Positions 1 through 5,795 of a stretch of 14,285 nucleotides of DNA are shown one piece after another. Origin of the DNA: an uncultured Eubacteriales bacterium (GTDB lineage: Bacteria > Bacillota > Clostridia > Oscillospirales > CAG-382); NCBI GenBank assembly GCA_934444485.1, contig CAKSCN010000052.1, positions 1-14,285 on the forward strand, given 5' to 3'. A program made the position numbers and the translations under genes. Below the pieces are notes generated by a model, which ran no database searches, was not told where the DNA came from, and saw only the letters and a program-made list of their open reading frames with translations. How positions within the stretch are numbered: position 1 is the first letter of the stretch; the number at the start of each line of letters is the position of its first letter.

Positions 1-166
1 TGGCAGGGCCTTTATAAGAACTTATTATGCAATTAGCCCTATTGTTGTAAGAATATTTGGCAATCAAACGTGGTTTAGATTTTTCTGGAAAAACATTTTA
101 GACAGTATGGTTAGTAAATTAAATAAGCATGGTGTTGCTAACACGCCTTGTTCGGACAAATATTAA
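1..166 (+). CDS. C-terminal end of a CFI-box-CTERM domain protein (partial, 5' end outside window)
   Basis: The frame starting at base 2 is open for 54 codons and ends in TAA at 164–166. The peptide begins GRAFIRTYYAISP, continues with a Trp/Phe-rich stretch (TWFRFFW, residues 23–29), and ends HGVANTPCSDKY. I recognise this as the distal half of the CFI-box C-terminal domain. That domain normally opens with a Cys-Phe-Ile-Ala-Thr motif, followed by a GR-x-F-xx-x-YY-x-x-SP segment and a conserved tail. The CFI motif itself would lie just outside the window. The role of the domain is not established: it is a short C-terminal module attached to varied N-terminal parts, so the function of this protein cannot be told from the tail. 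The next plus-strand gene follows after 20 bases, which suggests co-transcription. This segment is about 35% GC by hand count, clearly lower than the rest of the window. Confidence 0.75.
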   Translation, partial: GRAFIRTYYAISPIVVRIFGNQTWFRFFWKNILDSMVSKLNKHGVANTPCSDKY

Positions 167-171
167 ACCAT

Positions 172-178
172 AAAGGAG
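172..178 (+). promoter_or_regulatory. Ribosome binding site that fixes a TTG start
   Basis: AAAGGAG lies 8 bases before a TTG codon at 187. There is no ATG in the reading frame downstream, so this strong Shine–Dalgarno site is the main evidence that the 169-aa gene is real and begins at TTG. Confidence 0.75.
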
Positions 179-186
179 TGTAATAC

Positions 187-696
187 TTGCTGCTTACCAT
201 ACTTCCGCTCCAAGGAATTCAGTGGAGCAATGGAACTGTCCGGCTTGGCAGTACAACGGTAGAGGTTGAAGCCATACTCGGACGTCCGGAAATTGTCGGG
301 GAGTCATATTACTATTTTGAAAGTGAACTTCGCCTTGATTTTTCCGAAGACGGAAAACTTGAATTCATCGAATTTCTTGCCGGTCTTGACGGAAAAATTC
401 AGCCTGTTATCTATGGAATTCAGGCTTTTCAGGCGGATGCGGACGAATTGTACCGAGTTTTGGAGAAACACGCTTCCGGGAATATTATCGATGACGAGAA
501 CGGATATTCTTTCGCATTTCCAAATATCGGAATCGGCGTCTATCGGGAGTCTACTCCGGCTGATGTTATCAGTTTGACTTGCGAATTAAAAGAGTCCGGA
601 GTTAACATCGCCGGTGATCCCGATATTGAAGAAGAACAGCTAAAGGCAAGTCACTGGGCAACAATTTCCGTAGCAATCTCGGAATACCGTTGGTGA
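187..696 (+). CDS. Unrecognised 169-aa soluble protein, possibly immunity-like
   Basis: I cannot assign this gene to a named family with confidence. The protein starts at TTG and has a good Shine–Dalgarno site 8 bases upstream. It is acidic, has no signal peptide or membrane segment, and no cysteine pairs. The N-terminus reads like a short adaptor repeat: GTVRLGSTTVEVEAILGRPE (residues 16–35). Next comes a strand-rich middle (YYYFESELRLDFSEDGKLEF), then a GYSFAFPNIGIGVYRES segment (about residues 106–122), and a C-terminal ASHWATISVAISEYRW. This pattern resembles small hypothetical proteins of Firmicutes that are sometimes listed as immunity-like, but that is recollection rather than a match I can verify. 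It follows a CFI-box-CTERM gene by 20 bases on the same strand and ends before a hairpin at 734–758. GC content is about 45%, lower than the minus-strand operons beside it, which fits recent acquisition. Confidence 0.7.
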   Translation: MLLTILPLQGIQWSNGTVRLGSTTVEVEAILGRPEIVGESYYYFESELRLDFSEDGKLEFIEFLAGLDGKIQPVIYGIQAFQADADELYRVLEKHASGNIIDDENGYSFAFPNIGIGVYRESTPADVISLTCELKESGVNIAGDPDIEEEQLKASHWATISVAISEYRW

Positions 697-727
697 GACA
701 AAGCGAATAATCGGTATAAGTACCAAT

Positions 728-760
728 AAAAAAGGGGAGGCTCTCTGCGAGTCTCCTCTC
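728..760 (-). terminator. Intrinsic terminator between convergent units, possibly bidirectional
   Basis: An inverted repeat pairs 734–743 with 749–758 around a 5-base loop. On the minus strand the hairpin is followed by six T residues (733–728), the expected tail for ending the long minus-strand operon after the DivPAP2 gene. In that direction the stem has two A·C mismatches. Read on the plus strand the same stem is complete with two G·U pairs, but its tail (TCTTGCTG) is poor in T. It may therefore stop transcription from both sides. The rest of the 112-base gap between the convergent genes shows nothing else I can name. Confidence 0.65.
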
Positions 761-808
761 TTGCTGTGTGCGGTAGTTCCTGCCGTAAAGCGAAGCGCCG
801 TCGTCCCG

Positions 809-1267
809 TCACCTGTACACAAAGTACATCGCAACCGCCACGGCAACGCCCAAAAGGCCGCCCATGAGAACCTCGAGCGGAGTGTGACCGACAAGCTCTT
901 TAAGCTCCTTCGGAAAGTACACCGGCTTTTTGTCCATGATGTCGGATATCATTCTGTTGAGTATGCGTGCCTGTTTTCCCGTCTCACGCCGAACGCCTGC
1001 CGCATCGTACATAACAACTATGCCGAACACAAAGCATATCGCAAACGAAACCGAGTCGAACCCGTAAACGAAAGCGACCGACGCCGCAAGACCGCATACC
1101 GCCGACGAATGGGAACTCGGCATACCGCCCGAGCTTGTCAGCTTGCGGAAGTCAATCTTCTTGTGAACGAAGATGTGAGCGAGAAATTTTATGAGCTGTG
1201 CGGAGAACCACGCAATAAATGCCGAAACGAGGTAGTAGTTGTCCACAATGCTGTTGAGTTGATTCAT
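809..1267 (-). CDS. Divergent PAP2 family membrane protein (DUF212/YuiD-like)
   Basis: This 152-aa protein matches the divergent PAP2 family (acid phosphatase/vanadium haloperoxidase related; Bacillus YuiD type) over its full length. Conserved blocks are SSGGMPSSHSS (45–55), YDAAGVRRETGKQA (87–100) and LVGHTPLEV (125–133). They correspond to the split phosphatase signature: Ser-His in the first block, Arg-Arg in the second, His in the third. Hydrophobic segments at about 12–33, 55–86 (probably two spans) and 134–150 make it an inner-membrane protein of about four spans. The ATG start at 1267 is preceded by GAAAGG, at a longish distance. It is the last gene of its operon, 40 bases after ispA. 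The family is presumed to act on lipid or isoprenyl phosphates, but its substrate is not established; next to a prenyl diphosphate synthase, a prenyl-phosphate substrate is a reasonable inference. Confidence 0.88.
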   Translation of the reverse strand: MNQLNSIVDNYYLVSAFIAWFSAQLIKFLAHIFVHKKIDFRKLTSSGGMPSSHSSAVCGLAASVAFVYGFDSVSFAICFVFGIVVMYDAAGVRRETGKQARILNRMISDIMDKKPVYFPKELKELVGHTPLEVLMGGLLGVAVAVAMYFVYR

Positions 1268-1307
1268 TCGTCAGACCGTGCCTTTCTGTGCCGATTACGT
1301 TTGATTT

Positions 1308-2225
1308 TCAGTTTTCACGTTCTACAATAAACTGCGCTATTTCGCAGAGGTTCTTCGCCGACAGCTCGTCGAACACTCCCAAAAGGGCGTCCTTGGCATT
1401 CGCAACGTGCTTCTTCGCAAGAGACCTTGCACCGTCAATGCCGTAAAGCGTGACATATGTTGTTTTGCCGCAGCGCTTGTCGCTTCCGACGTGCTTGCCG
1501 AGCTTTGCGTCGCTTCCGACCACATCGAGTATGTCGTCCACAATCTGGAACGCAATGCCTATTTCCTCCGCATACTTTTCGGCGGCGGCATAGCGCCTGT
1601 CATCCTCGAATACCCCTGCCGCAATACAGCCCAAAAGACACGACGCCTTTATCATCGCACCCGTCTTTTTTGCGTGCAGACGGTAAAGAAGCTCACGGGA
1701 AATCTCCTTGCCCTCGCTGTCGAGATCTATCTCCTGACCGCCCGCCATTCCGAGAACCCCGGCACAGTGCGACAGTACCTTCACCGCCTTCATGTTCTGC
1801 TCGCAGGTGAGGGGAGCGTCGGCAATCACTTCAAATGCGTGCGTCAGAAGAGAGTCACCGGCAAGAAGAGCCGTCGCTTCGCCGTAAACCTTGTGGTTCG
1901 TCGGACGCCCTCTGCGCAGATCGTCGTTGTCCATGCACGGTAAATCATCGTGAATGAGAGAGTAAGTGTGTACCATCTCAAGAGCCGCCGCATAGTTTTG
2001 TGCCGACTTTCCGCTCTTTCCGCATATCGCCGCAAACTGCATTGCGAGAAACGGACGAATGCGCTTTCCTCCGGCGAAAATGCTGTATTTCATCGCCTGT
2101 AAAAGCGGAGAAAGTTCCTCGCTCCAGAGGGAACTGCGTTCAATGCTTTCAAAATAGCTCTCTATGCCGCTTTCGGTGAGATCGGCGCAGTGAAGCATCG
2201 TTTCCGATATCGTAGTGTTGCTCAT
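1308..2225 (-). CDS. ispA: Polyprenyl (farnesyl/geranylgeranyl) diphosphate synthase
   Basis: This trans-isoprenyl diphosphate synthase condenses isopentenyl diphosphate with allylic diphosphates to make farnesyl (or geranylgeranyl) diphosphate in the cytoplasm. The first aspartate-rich motif is HDDLPCMD (D93–D99, DDxxxxD form) followed by DDLRRGRPT. The substrate-binding GGKRIRP is at 52–58, and the second aspartate motif is DDILD (230–234). Its length of 305 aa is normal for the family. I start it at the ATG at 2225 because GAAAGGA (2235–2241) sits 9 bases before it. An in-frame GTG at 2246 and an ATG at 2231 are possible but poorly spaced. It follows xseB by 28 bases, the usual xseA–xseB–ispA order of Firmicutes. 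Product chain length cannot be told for certain; the small-residue pattern before the first motif (MVHTYSLIHDD) fits the bacterial farnesyl type. Confidence 0.93.
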   Translation of the reverse strand: MSNTTISETMLHCADLTESGIESYFESIERSSLWSEELSPLLQAMKYSIFAGGKRIRPFLAMQFAAICGKSGKSAQNYAAALEMVHTYSLIHDDLPCMDNDDLRRGRPTNHKVYGEATALLAGDSLLTHAFEVIADAPLTCEQNMKAVKVLSHCAGVLGMAGGQEIDLDSEGKEISRELLYRLHAKKTGAMIKASCLLGCIAAGVFEDDRRYAAAEKYAEEIGIAFQIVDDILDVVGSDAKLGKHVGSDKRCGKTTYVTLYGIDGARSLAKKHVANAKDALLGVFDELSAKNLCEIAQFIVEREN

Positions 2226-2234
2226 TTGCATATT

Positions 2235-2241
2235 TCCTTTC
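2235..2241 (-). promoter_or_regulatory. Ribosome binding site choosing the ispA start
   Basis: The minus strand reads GAAAGGA here, 9 bases before the ATG at 2225 and only 3 before the ATG at 2231. The identical site with the same 9-base spacing precedes purD in this window, which supports the 2225 start. Confidence 0.6.
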
Positions 2242-2253
2242 GGCACGGCAGGG

Positions 2254-2487
2254 TCAACCCTCCGCTTGTTGTGAAGAGTCCTTGGTGAGTACCTTTATCT
2301 TTTTCTCTGCGGCGTCGAGCTTTTCGTTGCAAAGCTTTATAAGCGCCGTACCCTCCTCAAAGAGGGTGAGGGATTCGTCGAGTGCGGCGTCGCCCTTTTC
2401 GAGCTTTTCCGATATCTCGGCAAGACGCTTCATCGCCTCCTCAAACGATATGCCCTCGGAGGAGTTATCTTTCTTTGTTCTCGGCAT
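2254..2487 (-). CDS. xseB: Exodeoxyribonuclease VII small subunit
   Basis: This 77-aa protein is the small subunit of exonuclease VII, which degrades single-stranded DNA from both ends and is used in mismatch repair and DNA-damage tolerance. It carries the family core: SFEEAMKRLAEISEKLEKGD (14–33), then LDESLTLFEEGTALIKLCNEKLDAAEKKI, predicted to form a two-helix coiled-coil hairpin that decorates XseA. The length is typical. Its ATG shares one base with the stop codon of xseA (TAATG), a classic translational-coupling arrangement that helps set subunit stoichiometry. The N-terminus (MPRTKKDNSS) and C-terminus are short and charged, and probably disordered. Confidence 0.94.
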   Translation of the reverse strand: MPRTKKDNSSEGISFEEAMKRLAEISEKLEKGDAALDESLTLFEEGTALIKLCNEKLDAAEKKIKVLTKDSSQQAEG

Positions 2488-3776
2488 TATTTTTCATTCC
2501 TTTCGCATTGCTTTTCGCCGTCGTGGTGCGCCGACATTACCTTTACGTCAATTTTTCCGTCGGACATATCAAGCTCCAAATCGTCCCCGACCGAAACAGC
2601 CTTCACCGAAGTAACGACTTTTCCCTCGGCGTCGAACACTGCGGCATATCCTCTTGCAAGAACCGACATCGGATTGAGTGCGGCAAGACGTGCGCAGACC
2701 GCCGAGAGAGACTTTCTCCTTGCGTCGCAGTATACGCCGACCTCACGTGTGAACCTTGCGGTCTCGGAGGCAAGCTTGCTTTTATCCGAGGCAACCCTTC
2801 CGGCAAATGATTTTGACACAGCGTCGCAGTATCTGTCGAGAAGCATTCTCTTTTCGTCGGTGTAAGAAAACGGAGACGAAAATATGCGGCTTTCGGAAAC
2901 CGACGTCAGCTTTTCACGGCACATAGCAGCCTTTGTGCAAACCGCCCGTGACATTATGCGCCCGTAACCCTGTAAAAGCAAGGTAAGCTCCTCTCTGTCG
3001 GGGACGGCAAGCTCTGCGGCGGCAGAAGGCGTAGGCGCACGCAGATCACTCACAAAATCGCATATCGTGAAGTCCGTTTCGTGACCCACGGCTGATATTA
3101 CAGGCGTTTTGCACTTGTATATCGTCCTTGCGAGAGCTTCGCTGTTGAATGCCCAAAGATCCTCAATCGAACCTCCGCCTCTTCCGATAATTATAACGTC
3201 CGCATCGCCGTCGAAGTGCCGTATACCGTCGATAAGCTCCTTTGGCGCACCCTCGCCCTGTACGAGTGCCGGATAAAGCTCAACCTCGCATACCGGGAAA
3301 CGCCTCGACAGAATGTTTAACATATCCTGAATCGCCGCTCCCGTGGGGGAGGTGACAATGCCGATTTTTCTCGGATACTCGGGGATAGGCTTCTTTGCGG
3401 AGTCGTCAAACAGTCCCTCGCCGGCAAGCTTTTCCTTTAACTGTTCGTAGGCAAGGTACAAATCACCCACGCCGTCGGGTATCAGTTCTTCACAGTAGAG
3501 CTGATAAATTCCGTCACGCACAAAGACCGAAACACGTCCCCTTGCCGTGACCTTCATGCCGTTCTGTGGAACAAAACGGACATTTCCGGCGTAGGTTCGG
3601 AACATCACCGCTTTGATAAGAGAGTCATTGTCCTTTAACGTGAAGTAGAAATGACCGCTCTTGTAGTGATTGGTGAAATTCGATATTTCCCCCTTGACGC
3701 ATATGTTGAAAAACGCAGGTATTGCGTCAATATAGCTTTTTATATATTCGTTAAGCTGTGATACGGTAAGAGTCAT
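2487..3776 (-). CDS. xseA: Exodeoxyribonuclease VII large subunit
   Basis: This is the catalytic subunit of exonuclease VII, 429 aa, normal length. The N-terminal OB-fold DNA-binding domain (about 1–100) includes VKGEISNFTNHYKSGHFYF. The catalytic domain shows IGIVTSPTGAAIQDMLNI (138–155), GRGGGSIEDLWAFN (198–211), SAVGHETDFT (228–237) and LRAPTPSAAAE (245–255), which is the complete signature of the family. The remaining C-terminal helical region (about 260–390) would hold the XseB-binding coiled coil, and a small domain with ARGYA near 375 follows. The ATG at 3776 overlaps the stop of the upstream TsaD-like gene in an ATGA (3776–3773) and has AAAGGAG close upstream. It is followed by xseB with a one-base overlap. 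It looks intact, with no missing motif. Confidence 0.96.
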   Translation of the reverse strand: MTLTVSQLNEYIKSYIDAIPAFFNICVKGEISNFTNHYKSGHFYFTLKDNDSLIKAVMFRTYAGNVRFVPQNGMKVTARGRVSVFVRDGIYQLYCEELIPDGVGDLYLAYEQLKEKLAGEGLFDDSAKKPIPEYPRKIGIVTSPTGAAIQDMLNILSRRFPVCEVELYPALVQGEGAPKELIDGIRHFDGDADVIIIGRGGGSIEDLWAFNSEALARTIYKCKTPVISAVGHETDFTICDFVSDLRAPTPSAAAELAVPDREELTLLLQGYGRIMSRAVCTKAAMCREKLTSVSESRIFSSPFSYTDEKRMLLDRYCDAVSKSFAGRVASDKSKLASETARFTREVGVYCDARRKSLSAVCARLAALNPMSVLARGYAAVFDAEGKVVTSVKAVSVGDDLELDMSDGKIDVKVMSAHHDGEKQCERNEK

Positions 3777-4747
3777 ACTTCTCCTTTATCGGAAAGACCG
3801 TAAGCGTTTTTTGTGAGAACCGATATGCCGTAAGCATTGTCGCAGGAGTACTCGGACTTTGCAAAGTACACATTTCCGAGAGATGAAAGCTCCGCACGTA
3901 TAAGCGTGTTCGACATGACACCGCCGGCAAAGCAAACGGGAAGCTCTCCGACCTTTTCACGTGCATTTACGCAGGCTTTGCGAAGCGACTTTGCGATAAA
4001 CGAAAAGACAAAACGTGATATGTCCTCACGGCTTTCTCCGAACGAAATCATCTTTTTCGCCATGTTCTCAAGCCCCGACAGATTGATGTATGCGTCCTTC
4101 ACCGACACCTTAAGCTCTGCACCGGAAAATGTGCGCTCCGACCTTTGGGAAAGTGCGTCCATTTCACGTCCGCACGGAAACATAAGCCCCATCGCAACAC
4201 CCGTGCGGTCTATTGCCTGACCGGCATTGAGGTCGAGAGTGCCGCCGATTATATCGCATGAAAATGACGCTCCGCTTCTTTTTGTGAGAAGTATTTCCGT
4301 CGTGCCGCCCGATACGTGAAACGAGATGAACTCTTCGCCGAAATCCGCACCGCACGTGTTCACCGCCGCACTTATGTGACCTGCCTGATGCGAAAAATCA
4401 AAGCACGGCACGCCGAGAGCCGCCGCAAGAGATACCGCAACGCTCTGCCCGGCAAGAAAGCACGGCATATACGAGCCTTCTTTGTCACGGGGACGTGCCG
4501 AAAATCCGACTGCCGCAATGTCGCTTTGCGTATAACCTTTCCCGTATGCACCGGAAAACAAAGCCTCGGAAAGCTCCGGCAGTGCCTTTACATGGTTGAA
4601 AAGCGCATCGCTCTGCCTGAGTCCGCAAGCGTTTTGGGCAACCGGGAGAAGCTGCCTTACCTCGGAAACAATCCCACCGTCCTCGGCGCAAAGGCAGAGG
4701 CTTGTCGTGTAGTTGCTTGTGTCAACTCCGAGAAAAAGCTTATTCAT
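3773..4747 (-). CDS. TsaD/Kae1-like paralogue (peptidase M22 family, not canonical TsaD)
   Basis: This 324-aa protein belongs to the ASKHA-fold TsaD/Kae1 family but differs from the enzyme that makes the t6A tRNA modification. It opens with FLGVDTSNYTTSLCL, where TsaD normally has an ETSCDET-type motif. The metal-site pair is kept as SHQAGH (H120, H124), and the third ligand as SCDNAYGI (D303). The phosphate-binding loop is SGGTTEI (146–152) instead of SGGHTxL, and FAGGVMSNTLIR is present near 268–279. In place of the usual GPGLxGSLxVG segment there is a divergent ARPRDKEGSYMPCFLAG (84–100). I chose the ATG at 4747, which overlaps the end of nusB by 8 bases; a longer in-frame start at 4801 would run deep into nusB. 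Its downstream neighbour xseA overlaps it by 4 bases. The retained metal and nucleotide residues suggest an active enzyme, but its substrate is unknown to me. I rank it as a clade-specific paralogue rather than the only TsaD. Confidence 0.85.
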   Translation of the reverse strand: MNKLFLGVDTSNYTTSLCLCAEDGGIVSEVRQLLPVAQNACGLRQSDALFNHVKALPELSEALFSGAYGKGYTQSDIAAVGFSARPRDKEGSYMPCFLAGQSVAVSLAAALGVPCFDFSHQAGHISAAVNTCGADFGEEFISFHVSGGTTEILLTKRSGASFSCDIIGGTLDLNAGQAIDRTGVAMGLMFPCGREMDALSQRSERTFSGAELKVSVKDAYINLSGLENMAKKMISFGESREDISRFVFSFIAKSLRKACVNAREKVGELPVCFAGGVMSNTLIRAELSSLGNVYFAKSEYSCDNAYGISVLTKNAYGLSDKGEV

Positions 4748-5213
4748 TTTCTTCGGATACTTCCTTTTCGGCGGCTGTCTCTTCTGCGGCGAGTGACGCA
4801 ACGACGTTTCCGAGAATGCCGTTTACAAAGCTGTAGCCGTTCTCGTGGTCAAAGGTCTTTGCAAGCTCGACAGCTTCGTTCGCCGAAACCTTAACGGGAA
4901 TATCGTCCATGTAAAGCATCTCGAAAATGGCAAGACGGAGTATCGCACGGGAAATTCTCGAAATTCTTTCCGGCTTCCAGTTCTGCGCCGCTCTTTCAAT
5001 GTATGAATCAAGCTCGTCCGCTTTGCTTACCGCACCGTAGAAAACGGTTGAAATGTAAGGATCGTCCTTAATCTCTGATGCAGGTACGGACTTTCCCTTT
5101 TCGGGAATGTTTTTGAGATACAGATTCATTATTTCGTCGGTATCTTCTTCCTTGTTAAAGCTGTAGTCAAACAGCAGACAAAGTGCAATTTCACGTGCCT
5201 CGTGTCTTTTCAT
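4740..5213 (-). CDS. nusB: Transcription antitermination factor NusB
   Basis: NusB binds boxA RNA together with S10 (NusE) and supports rRNA transcription antitermination. The 157-aa all-helical protein begins MKRHEAREIALCLLFDYSF, the usual family start with the Arg-Glu-x-Ala RNA-binding helix. It continues with ERAAQNWKPERISRISRAILRLA (73–95), PVKVSANEAVELAKTF (104–119) and GYSFVNGILG (124–133), all canonical. It runs slightly longer than usual because of an acidic tail (residues 141–157, mostly Ala and Glu). Its ATG at 5213 follows GAAGAGG at about 7 bases and sits 17 bases after the YkgJ-like gene. Its 3' end overlaps the TsaD-like gene by 8 bases. nusB beside xseA-xseB-ispA is common in Clostridia. 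Confidence 0.95.
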   Translation of the reverse strand: MKRHEAREIALCLLFDYSFNKEEDTDEIMNLYLKNIPEKGKSVPASEIKDDPYISTVFYGAVSKADELDSYIERAAQNWKPERISRISRAILRLAIFEMLYMDDIPVKVSANEAVELAKTFDHENGYSFVNGILGNVVASLAAEETAAEKEVSEENE

Positions 5214-5230
5214 TTTGTACCTCTTCCATG

Positions 5231-5791
5231 TTATTTATTGTTGTCAAAGAACTTTTGTCTCATGTCCTCGATTTCGCCGAGAAAGGAGCTTATCTCCAAA
5301 AGCTCGCTTCTGAATGCGGGCCTCGATAAAAGAAGTCTCGTCGCTCTCACCTCACTCTTCACAAACCCTGCCGACGGACGGTATATCCGAACGGCATACG
5401 GAGAAACGATGGGGCAGGAGATGAACGCCCTCGGATCGGGCTTTATTTTAATCATTATGCGCCCCTCGGGGAGCTGCTTTAACGATGCGTAATACGGATA
5501 TATCCTGCACGCAAACGGACGGAAATCCCTGTCGCACTTTCCCGAACAGACAAGACAGTCAGTGCCGCTCTCATTCTTTGTGAAAGTGTAGCCCTCTTCG
5601 CCTTCGAGAAGCTCTCTTTCGCCGGGAAGAAGCCACATACCCATGTTTTCCTCACCGTCAGGCCCTGCGTTTGCACCGCAGCACTTCGCACCGCAGAGCT
5701 TTCCGCAGTCAAATTTGAGCGGCGTTACCTCGCTTAAGTACGAGTAAGCCTCGAGGAGTATTTCGCTGTCGGTAAATTCATTGTAAGTCAT
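5231..5791 (-). CDS. YkgJ-family cysteine-cluster (zinc/iron-chelating) protein
   Basis: This 186-aa protein has nine cysteines: C29, C33, C37, C38, C79, C82, C86, C95 and C126. The pattern is CGKLCGAKCC near the N-terminus, CLVCSGKC in the middle, and FACRIYPYY (93–101), which is the hallmark Cys-Arg-xx-P of the YkgJ/Fliw-adjacent putative metal-chelating family. No membrane segments or signal peptide are seen. The family is inferred to bind Zn or an Fe–S cluster; its biological role is not established. The start was taken as the ATG at 5791, four bases after the stop of the aldolase–VOC gene (TAA at 5798–5796), consistent with translational coupling because no good ribosome site is seen. 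A TTG at 5821 would extend it by 10 codons into that gene and is less likely. nusB follows 17 bases downstream. Confidence 0.8.
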   Translation of the reverse strand: MTYNEFTDSEILLEAYSYLSEVTPLKFDCGKLCGAKCCGANAGPDGEENMGMWLLPGERELLEGEEGYTFTKNESGTDCLVCSGKCDRDFRPFACRIYPYYASLKQLPEGRIMIKIKPDPRAFISCPIVSPYAVRIYRPSAGFVKSEVRATRLLLSRPAFRSELLEISSFLGEIEDMRQKFFDNNK

Positions 5792-5795
5792 AGTC

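Noticed and set aside
761..1330. A 189-codon plus-strand open frame opposite the DivPAP2 gene
   Set aside because: Covers the whole DivPAP2 gene in antisense, lacks motifs, and the minus-strand gene has all family signature blocks.
4748..4801. Upstream start extending the TsaD-like protein by 18 residues
   Set aside because: The extra residues (very Lys/Arg/Pro-rich) are the nusB reading region in another frame; the conserved family start is at the ATG at 4747.
4316..4894. A 192-codon plus-strand open frame opposite the TsaD-like gene and nusB
   Set aside because: Very Arg-rich translation across two well-supported minus-strand genes; no ribosome site considered convincing.
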